A stretch of 6,154 nt of DNA. Origin: Acidimicrobiales bacterium (GTDB taxonomy: Bacteria; Actinomycetota; Acidimicrobiia; Acidimicrobiales; Palsa-688). The notes below the pieces were generated by a model, which did no database searches, was not told the DNA's origin, and saw nothing but the letters and a program-made list of their open reading frames with translations. Each line of letters opens with the position of its first letter. The first letter of the stretch is position 1. The translations under genes were made by a program, and so were the position numbers. The stretch lies in NCBI GenBank assembly GCA_030039575.1, contig JASHVH010000242.1, forward strand, positions 1 to 6,154. Direction: 5' to 3'. Positions 1 through 4,627 of the stretch are shown here, in pieces.

Positions 1-68
1 TGCGGGCGGGCGGGGCCGGGGCTGAGCCGGACGGCAAACAGGCCCATCGCTCGCGCTGAGGGATGTAT

Positions 69-1031
69 TTACATAGCGGCTGGGAGCGGTCCGCGTTCGA
101 GGACCACGGCCAGCTGGGTGGCGATCTGGCGTACTGCTTCGAGATCGCCCACCCAGGCGTTCCGGCCCGCGGCCGTCAGCCCGATGTGAAGCTCGTAGCA
201 GTGGTGCCGTTCGGGAGCGTCCACCCAGGCGTCGGGGTCGTCTCGGACCGAGGGTTCCCGGCGCACGCGGTCCCATGGGTGGGCGGCCGCGATCCCCGGG
301 TACCAGATGGCAGAGCAGAAGGTGCACCATGCCGTGTCGAACAGGAAGTCACCGCGCAGCGAGCACTTCCAGGAGAAAACAGCGTTCGGACGGCTGGCGT
401 CTTCGGCCACCAGCACGTTGGCGTGGAGCAGGTCTCCGTGGACCAGGTCACGTCGCTCGGGGCAGGCTTGGATCAGGTCGCGGACGCGTGCTTCGCTGGC
501 CCGGTAAAGGGGGCCGGCCTCGCTTTGCGCGGTGAGGGCTGCCGTCCAGCCAGGGACCCCCTGGCGCGAGTCGCCGACGAGCCGCTCCAAGAGCCAACCG
601 CGCCAGGTGAGGTCGCTACGCCGGGGTTGCCAGTGCCAGCCAACGGGCAGGTCCGGGCTTTTCGGCACCTTGAACAACGCTGCCAGCAGCGACCCCAGCA
701 TTGGGCCCGTGGCGTCTGACTGGTCAGGGCGGAGATCTTCGAGATTGATGCCGTATTGGCGGACTGAGATGGCATACGCGCCTTCGAAGGCGTCGCCGAT
801 TTCGACGACCTCCGGGACGGGCAGCTCCGGCGAGGCGAAAGCCCTGGCGGCCCTGTCGGCCTCGAACCAGTCCTTGTGGGCCCCGAAGCGGAGGACCAGC
901 TCGCGGCCAGCGTGGTGGAAGGAGTAGGCGGAGGACCAGAACCCTCCCAGGAGAGGTCGCAGCTCCTCGACGGCACCGTACTTGCGGGCCAGGAACTCGT
1001 GAGCCTGGTTCTGTGAGACTCGATAAGGCAC
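69..1031 (-). CDS. APH-fold phosphotransferase family protein, altered metal site
   Basis: Likely a small-molecule or antibiotic kinase of the aminoglycoside phosphotransferase (APH) superfamily, cytoplasmic, substrate unknown. With the GTG at 1031 it is about 320 residues, my expectation for this family. Visible elements: an N-lobe with a LVLRFG strand (about 45-50), then ELPVPEVVEIG and YAISVRQYG, then the Brenner-type catalytic loop HGDLLHANVL (198-207; catalytic D200, N205). Next comes VFSWKCSLRGDFLFDTAW (218-235). Relatives usually have a D-W-G start here; this protein has S220-W-K222, so the Mg-coordinating Asp is replaced although the following GD is kept. It could be inactive, altered, or a decaying copy; no frameshift or stop is seen. 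The frame stays open upstream to 1289, but that stretch overlaps the PIN gene and looks unlike the family. TTG at 1040 is an alternative start; neither has a strong ribosome site. Family call is firm, function unknown. Confidence 0.85.
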   Translation of the reverse strand: MPYRVSQNQAHEFLARKYGAVEELRPLLGGFWSSAYSFHHAGRELVLRFGAHKDWFEADRAARAFASPELPVPEVVEIGDAFEGAYAISVRQYGINLEDLRPDQSDATGPMLGSLLAALFKVPKSPDLPVGWHWQPRRSDLTWRGWLLERLVGDSRQGVPGWTAALTAQSEAGPLYRASEARVRDLIQACPERRDLVHGDLLHANVLVAEDASRPNAVFSWKCSLRGDFLFDTAWCTFCSAIWYPGIAAAHPWDRVRREPSVRDDPDAWVDAPERHHCYELHIGLTAAGRNAWVGDLEAVRQIATQLAVVLERGPLPAAM

Positions 1032-1104
1032 TGCGTCCAATGTTGCCCCAGGAGCGAGGCCTCCTCTTTGCGTCTGTGCCTTTCTTGCGCACGACCATGT
1101 CTGT

Positions 1105-1135
1105 TCACGTCTCGGTGAGTGGTGTCGAGGCGTGA
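1105..1135. repeat. Inverted repeat between the APH and PIN genes
   Basis: The arms TCACGTCTCG (1105-1114) and CGAGGCGTGA (1126-1135) are complementary over ten positions with one T-G wobble, separated by 11 bases. A second pair, TGTTCA at 1102-1107 and TGAACA at 1140-1145, brackets it. The repeat lies 5' of the APH start and 5' of the proposed PIN promoter, so it could be an operator or part of a leader. No protein partner can be named from the sequence. Confidence 0.4.
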
Positions 1136-1161
1136 CCGATGAACATCCGAGTGGGTTGAGC

Positions 1162-1191
1162 TTAACTGCCAGGCCCCGATATGTATATACT
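1162..1191 (+). promoter_or_regulatory. Candidate sigma-70 promoter for the PIN gene
   Basis: TTAACT at 1162-1167 (-35-like) and TATACT at 1186-1191 (-10-like) are separated by 18 bases, in an AT-richer patch of otherwise GC-rich DNA. Transcription would begin near 1198, about 26 bases before the GTG at 1224. This is a by-eye match only. Confidence 0.4.
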
Positions 1192-1223
1192 CCCAGTGCT
1201 CGCCTTGAGGACCGCTCCGAAGC

Positions 1224-1637
1224 GTGGCGCTGAGCTTCCTCGTAGATACGAGCGTGCTCGAGCGGATCGGACAACCACGTGTTCGCCAAGCCATCGAACC
1301 GCTAGCCGCTCGGGGCGAGTTGGCCCGCGCCCGCATCTGCGACCTGGAAGTCGGGTACTCGGCGCGCAACGGCGCCGAGTGGGACGGGCTTCTCACCGCT
1401 CTCGAGGCATTTGTAACCGTTGAGACCACCACTGCTCACATCCGACGGTCCCTCGAAGTTCAGAGATTGTTGGCCGAGCGAAGCCAACAAGGACGAAATA
1501 TCCCCGATCTTCTCGTCGCCGCTGCTGCCGAGGAGCTCGGGGTCACGGTGCTCCACTACGACGCCGATTTTGACCTCATCGCCAGCGTGACCGGTCAGCG
1601 CACCCGCTGGGTCGTTCCCGCGGGACAAGCAGACTGA
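1224..1637 (+). CDS. PIN-domain ribonuclease, VapC-type toxin
   Basis: Probable Mg-dependent endoribonuclease of the PIN family, of the kind acting as the toxin of type II VapBC modules and cleaving tRNA or rRNA. The 137-residue length is typical of VapC. All the acidic residues of the PIN active site are in place: D8 in FLVDTSVL, E42 in CDLEVGYSAR, D95 in IPDLLVAAAAE, and D113/D117 in HYDADFDLIA. It starts at GTG 1224, which puts the first beta strand directly at the N-terminus as in other VapCs; the ribosome site is weak (GAGG at 1207-1210). No VapB-like antitoxin ORF lies immediately upstream or downstream. It may be solitary, depend on an antitoxin elsewhere, or have lost its partner. The PIN/VapC call is strong; toxicity and target are inferred from the family. 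Confidence 0.9.
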   Translation: MALSFLVDTSVLERIGQPRVRQAIEPLAARGELARARICDLEVGYSARNGAEWDGLLTALEAFVTVETTTAHIRRSLEVQRLLAERSQQGRNIPDLLVAAAAEELGVTVLHYDADFDLIASVTGQRTRWVVPAGQAD

Positions 1638-1686
1638 TCTAACCCGAAAACCCCTCTTGGCAACTGAGCACCGTCGAGGCAACGTC

Positions 1687-1708
1687 CTTCCTGCAGGCTT
1701 CCTGCAGG
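1687..1708. repeat. Tandem 11-bp direct repeat with paired CCTGCAGG palindromes
   Basis: CTTCCTGCAGG occurs twice without a gap (1687-1697 and 1698-1708). Each copy contains the perfect 8-bp palindrome CCTGCAGG, so the two palindrome centres are 11 bp apart, about one helical turn. It sits in the 170-bp gap (1638-1807) between the PIN gene and the DGPF gene, 100 bp before the latter's start. That spacing suits a regulatory site, but a chance duplication is possible. The rest of this gap holds no ORF I can support. Confidence 0.5.
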
Positions 1709-1794
1709 GCCCAGGTCGACATCTGGGAAATTTTCGACGGTCGCTGTCCCCGCCGGTACTGGCTGTTCGTCTCGATGTCGAGAGATGATCCCCC

Positions 1795-1802
1795 AAAGGA
1801 GG
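1795..1802 (+). promoter_or_regulatory. Strong ribosome binding site for the DGPF gene
   Basis: AAAGGAGG ends five bases before the ATG at 1808. It decides that start over the in-frame ATG at 1775, which would add 11 poorly conserved-looking residues and place the Shine-Dalgarno inside the gene. Confidence 0.85.
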
Positions 1803-1807
1803 CAAGC

Positions 1808-2164
1808 ATGAAGTATGCACTACTCATCTTCCCGAAACCTGGTAGCCACGAAGCGCTGGGACCGGACGAGTACAGACCCGTAAACGCTGAGTACCTTGCG
1901 CTGCGGGAAGACCCGCGCTGCCTTGGCGGCGCCCATCTGCAAGCGGGCGAGACGGCCACCACGGTCCGCTATAGCCCTGGCCAGGTCTTGATTACCGACG
2001 GCCCTTTCGCCGACACAAAGGAGGTGCTCGGCGGCTACTACGTGCTCGACGCGTCCAACCTGGACGAGGCGTTGGAGTTCGCCCAGCGGGTTCCGGCGGT
2101 GCGGCTCGGCGGTGCCGTCGAAGTCAGGCCACTGGTGGAGATCCCGACGGAGAACGCCTTCTGA
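1808..2164 (+). CDS. YCII-related DGPF-domain protein
   Basis: A 118-residue small cytoplasmic protein of the YCII/DGPF family (ferredoxin-like alpha/beta fold). The biochemical role of this subfamily is not established. It begins MKYALLIF and carries the family's hallmark DGPF at residues 64-67, within a segment running TDGPFADTKEVLGGYYVLD, preceded by LQAGETATTV. The ATG at 1808 has an excellent Shine-Dalgarno. Its TGA (2162-2164) overlaps the proposed first codon of the sigma factor gene, so the two genes are almost certainly co-transcribed and translationally coupled. DGPF genes are the well-known neighbours of ECF42 sigma factors and are reported as their regulatory targets in streptomycetes, so this protein is probably part of that sigma factor's regulon. 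Length and domain are complete. Confidence 0.93.
   Translation: MKYALLIFPKPGSHEALGPDEYRPVNAEYLALREDPRCLGGAHLQAGETATTVRYSPGQVLITDGPFADTKEVLGGYYVLDASNLDEALEFAQRVPAVRLGGAVEVRPLVEIPTENAF
2149..2153 (+). promoter_or_regulatory. Shine-Dalgarno-like GGAGA preceding the CTG start of the sigma factor
   Basis: GGAGA lies inside the last codons of the DGPF gene, with seven bases between it and the CTG at 2161. The spacing is right for initiation at that codon and supports the non-standard start over the ATG at 2299. Confidence 0.5.
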
Positions 2165-3333
2165 TCGAGGAGGTTTTCCGGCGCGAGTGGGGCCGCGTCC
2201 TGGCGTCCCTGATCGGCTTCCTCGGTGACATCGATCTCGCCGAGGAAGCCGCACAGGAGGCCTTTGCGATCGCGGCCGAGCGATGGCCCCGCGACGGGAT
2301 GCCACAGCATCCGGTGGCCTGGTTGGTGGCCACCGGGCGCAACCGCGCCATCGACCGCGTCCGGCGCGTGCGGACGCTCGAGCACAAGAGCCGCCTGCTC
2401 CACAACGATCAATGGACAGAGCCCATGGACGAGATCGACCTCGACGACAGCACTATCGGCGATGACCGCTTGAAGCTGATCTTCACCTGCTGCCACCCGG
2501 CACTGGCCGTCGAGGCGCAGGTGGCGCTCACGCTACGGGCCCTTGGGGGGCTCACGACCGAGGAGATCGCACGCGCCTTCCTGGTTTCCCACGAGACAAT
2601 GAAGCGCCGCCTCTCACGGGCCAAAGCCAAGATCAAGGCTGCCGGGATCCCGTTTGCAGTGCCCGCCGACCGCGTGCTGCCGGACCGCTTGTCGGCGGTG
2701 CTGGCGGTGATCTACCTGATTTTCAATGAGGGCTACACGGACCGAGGCGATCTCGCCGCTGAGGCGATCCGGCTCGGCCGGTTGCTGGCTGAGCTGATGG
2801 CCGACGAGCCGGAGGTGTACGGGCTGCTGGCCTTGATGCTGCTCCACGACTCACGCCGCGAGGCTCGTGTTGTGGGGGGTGAGCTGATCCCGTTGGCAGA
2901 GCAGGACCGCTCGCGGCACGACCGGGCAAAGATCGAGGCTGGCCGCTTTGCGCTCGAACAAGCGCTGGCACTGCGACCTGCGGCGGGGCTATATGTGCTC
3001 CAGGCTGCGATCGCCTCGCTGCAGGCCGAGGAGGACATCGACTGGAACGAGGTGACAGTGCTCTACGAGCGGCTCGAGCGTCTCACCGGCTCCCCAGTTG
3101 TCGCCCTCAATCGCGCCGTGGCCGTCGCCGAGGCGGGCGCGCCCGAACGGGCACTTGAGCTCGTGGACTCGCTCGATCTCAGCGAGTACCGCTACCTCCA
3201 TTCCACCCGGGCCGAGCTACTGCGCCGTCTCGGCCGCGACGACGAAGCCCGCGAGGCGTTCCAGACCGCCCTGGGGCTGGCGGCCACTGACCTGGAGCGT
3301 CGGTTCCTCGCCCGCCGGCTCTCCGAGCTTTGA
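2161..3333 (+). CDS. ECF42-type RNA polymerase sigma factor with C-terminal TPR extension
   Basis: Extracytoplasmic-function sigma factor that would direct RNA polymerase to a small regulon including the DGPF gene. From CTG 2161 it is 390 residues. Domains: sigma-2 about 5-75 (EEAAQEAFAIAAERWP at 28-43; the -10-binding helix PVAWLVATGRNRAIDRVRR at 51-69); sigma-4 about 101-162 (GGLTTEEIARAFLVSHETMKRRL and the following basic stretch); then the ECF42 signature IYLIFNEGYT (184-193), and a TPR-like helical arm to the end (for example SPVVALNRAVAVAEAGAPERAL). There is no anti-sigma gene nearby; in this group the C-terminal arm is thought to control activity. No ATG, GTG or TTG exists in frame before ATG 2299. 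Starting there would delete 46 residues, including most of sigma-2, yet the protein reads as homologous back to 2161, where CTGA overlaps the DGPF stop. Family call very strong; start inferred. Confidence 0.9.
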   Translation: MIEEVFRREWGRVLASLIGFLGDIDLAEEAAQEAFAIAAERWPRDGMPQHPVAWLVATGRNRAIDRVRRVRTLEHKSRLLHNDQWTEPMDEIDLDDSTIGDDRLKLIFTCCHPALAVEAQVALTLRALGGLTTEEIARAFLVSHETMKRRLSRAKAKIKAAGIPFAVPADRVLPDRLSAVLAVIYLIFNEGYTDRGDLAAEAIRLGRLLAELMADEPEVYGLLALMLLHDSRREARVVGGELIPLAEQDRSRHDRAKIEAGRFALEQALALRPAAGLYVLQAAIASLQAEEDIDWNEVTVLYERLERLTGSPVVALNRAVAVAEAGAPERALELVDSLDLSEYRYLHSTRAELLRRLGRDDEAREAFQTALGLAATDLERRFLARRLSEL

Positions 3334-3361
3334 CCCACCATGGGGCTTGGCCGGCTCAAGA

Positions 3362-3407
3362 CGCCGCCATCATCGTCGGCCCAAACAGCCGAGACTGGAA
3401 GGCGGCG
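3362..3407. terminator. Possible bidirectional terminator between convergent genes
   Basis: The 112-bp gap between the stops of the sigma factor and queE contains nested inverted repeats: CGCCGCC (3362-3368) with GGCGGCG (3401-3407), enclosing TCGGC (3376-3380) with GCCGA (3388-3392) around a 7-base loop. There is no T-run on either strand, so this would be an atypical terminator, as is common in high-GC bacteria. Location, more than sequence, supports the call. Confidence 0.35.
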
Positions 3408-3445
3408 GCAGCGATCTAGATGAGGCACAAACAACAGCGTCAAAC

Positions 3446-4147
3446 CTAGTGACCTCGTCGGCCGCCCCAGATGTCGACATGCAACCTGGCGCTGATGTTG
3501 AACCCTTTGGCGATGGCTGGGCCCGCCACGGCCTGCAGGTGCCCCTGCACCGCCACGCGGCTACGGCCCTCGGGCATCACCCACACCCGGCTGGCCGGGA
3601 TGCCGAGGTTGCCACAGATGCCGGCCGTGAGCTCAACGTCGGCGGCGTCGCAGCACACGAACTTGAAATAGGCTTTTTCGGTGGCCAGGAAGGCCCGCAG
3701 CGCCTCCTGCCTGATGGTGACCGACAGCTCCTGGCCCGAGTTGGGCAGCTTGGGCGACACGTTGAACGTGGTCACCGCCAGGACGAGCCGGGCGGGCGGG
3801 GCATGCCGGCCGTTGGTCTCGACCTCGACCTCGTAGCCCTCGCTGGCCAGGCCCGAGGCCAGGTCGGTCAGCTCGTCCAGCTGTACGAACGGCTCGCCCC
3901 CGGTGACCACCACCAGGCTCACGCCCATGTCCGCCACCGCCTCAGCCACCTTGTCGGGGCCCATATCGTGCAGCTCCTGGACCGGGTCATAGCGCACCCC
4001 GTTGCGGCCGGACCAGTCCCAGGTGTAGGCGGTGTCGCACCAGCGGCAGGCCAGGTCGCAACGCCCCAGGCGCACGAAGCCGGCCCGGCGCCCCGTGCTG
4101 GGCCCCTCACCTTGGATGGTAGGCCCGAAGATCTCACTGACCTTCAC
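3446..4147 (-). CDS. queE: 7-carboxy-7-deazaguanine synthase (radical SAM)
   Basis: QueE converts 6-carboxy-5,6,7,8-tetrahydropterin to 7-carboxy-7-deazaguanine by radical SAM chemistry. It is the committed step toward preQ0, and so toward queuosine tRNA modification or other 7-deazapurines. From GTG 4147 it has 233 residues. Visible hallmarks: VSEIFGPTIQGEGPSTGR (3-20); the 4Fe-4S cluster motif C30-x3-C34-x2-C37 followed by D38-T39, the CDT that in characterised QueE contributes the Mg site; the SAM-binding TGGEP (82-86); ETNG (110-113); VSPK (130-133); and a C-terminal LHVDIWGG. The start is set by GAGGAG at 4152-4157 (minus strand), four bases before the GTG; the frame remains open to a TTG at 4207, but those 20 residues look non-homologous. 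No queC, queD, queF or folE is in the window, so pathway partners must be elsewhere. The protein appears complete and functional. Confidence 0.95.
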   Translation of the reverse strand: MKVSEIFGPTIQGEGPSTGRRAGFVRLGRCDLACRWCDTAYTWDWSGRNGVRYDPVQELHDMGPDKVAEAVADMGVSLVVVTGGEPFVQLDELTDLASGLASEGYEVEVETNGRHAPPARLVLAVTTFNVSPKLPNSGQELSVTIRQEALRAFLATEKAYFKFVCCDAADVELTAGICGNLGIPASRVWVMPEGRSRVAVQGHLQAVAGPAIAKGFNISARLHVDIWGGRRGH

Positions 4148-4151
4148 GGGG

Positions 4152-4157
4152 CTCCTC
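4152..4157 (-). promoter_or_regulatory. Ribosome binding site fixing the queE start
   Basis: Minus-strand GAGGAG, with four bases before the GTG at 4147. It favours this start over the upstream in-frame TTG at 4207 and places it directly before the conserved VSEIFGPTIQGEG segment. Confidence 0.7.
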
Positions 4158-4316
4158 ACACATACGGGCCATCGTCCGCCCGGCGCCAGCGTTCGTGCCC
4201 GAACCAACTCGTGTCATAAATCCGGCCCAGCAGAAAAGTTCGAGCTGAACGTTGTCCGGGTCACGAAATGCGATCATTGCGTTTTGCGAGCTGGGTTCGG
4301 TCCGCCCGAGTCTTGC

Positions 4317-4568
4317 TCAGTCGGGTGTGGCACCCTCAGACGTCACGATCGCGGTCACGGTCTTGCGTCCGAGCCCGGAGACGTCCGCCAACTGACGTAT
4401 CGAAGCGCCGGATTTGTGAGCCACGCGGATCATGTCGTCGACCCCAGCCTCAGCCACGTTGAGGTGCGCCAACGTCATCCCAAGAAGCTCAAGAGCCTCC
4501 ACGCGTCCAAGCTCGACCCTAACCACTGGCTCGATGCTACCCAGTGGTGGTCCATAGCGGACCACCAC
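4317..4568 (-). CDS. Small helix-turn-helix protein, function unknown
   Basis: A short ORF (83 residues from GTG 4568) whose C-terminal third reads as a helix-turn-helix: ASIRQLADVSGLGRKTVTAIV, about residues 54-74. This resembles the short HTH segments of resolvase-type and sigma-4-like proteins (SIRQLA, then GLGRKTV as the presumed recognition helix). The upstream part (VEALELLGMTLAHLNVAEAGVDDMIRVAHKSG) would form helices, so a small DNA-binding protein is plausible. The start is uncertain: GTG 4568 lies inside a perfect hairpin, and GTG 4526, GTG 4502 and ATG 4478 are in-frame alternatives; none has a convincing ribosome site. It lies 59 bases downstream of the LuxR-type gene on the same strand and could be co-transcribed with it. 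I recognise no specific family. The 109-bp gap to its left (4208-4316) shows no gene. Confidence 0.55.
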   Translation of the reverse strand: MVVRYGPPLGSIEPVVRVELGRVEALELLGMTLAHLNVAEAGVDDMIRVAHKSGASIRQLADVSGLGRKTVTAIVTSEGATPD

Positions 4569-4569
4569 T
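4543..4569. repeat. Perfect 11-bp inverted repeat between the LuxR-type and HTH genes
   Basis: AGTGGTGGTCC (4543-4553) and GGACCACCACT (4559-4569) are exact reverse complements around a 5-base spacer. The element lies 58 bases past the LuxR-type stop and covers the outermost start of the small HTH ORF. It could be a terminator for the LuxR-type transcript (no T-run follows on the minus strand), an operator bound by the small HTH protein, or a structure occluding its start. Confidence 0.6.
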
Positions 4570-4627
4570 CAGGCCCGGCGCTCGCAGCAGAACTCTCCGA
4601 TCTGACCTTTCAAGCCCGGCTCAAAGC

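Noticed and set aside
3..59. Open frame from the window edge ending in TGA at 57-59, possibly the tail of a plus-strand gene
   Set aside because: Only 18 residues are visible, low complexity, and nothing recognisable; too little to call a gene.
63..74. AT-rich palindrome ATGTA-TT-TACAT over the APH stop codon
   Set aside because: Arms of only five bases; plausible by chance and no second copy seen nearby.
63..719. 218-codon plus-strand open frame opposite the APH gene
   Set aside because: Antisense shadow of a gene with intact family motifs; no ribosome site or domain.
1032..1289. N-terminal extension of the APH-like protein to the upstream start at 1289
   Set aside because: It overlaps the PIN gene on the opposite strand, reads as low-similarity Arg/Ser-rich sequence, and would make the protein about 86 residues longer than the family norm.
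473..1432. Long minus-strand open frame across the APH and PIN genes
   Set aside because: Arg/Ser/Pro-rich composition typical of an off-frame shadow in GC-rich DNA; both true genes in the interval have recognisable catalytic motifs in other frames.
4191..4204. Small hairpin GTTCG-TGCC-CGAAC in the queE leader, considered as a preQ1 riboswitch
   Set aside because: The stem is only 5 bp, and none of the conserved A-rich tail or pseudoknot of preQ1 riboswitches is present.
3098..4219. 373-codon plus-strand open frame across the end of the sigma factor gene and the antisense of queE
   Set aside because: It has no recognisable domain and is the mirror of the queE codon pattern; ECF42 and QueE explain the region.
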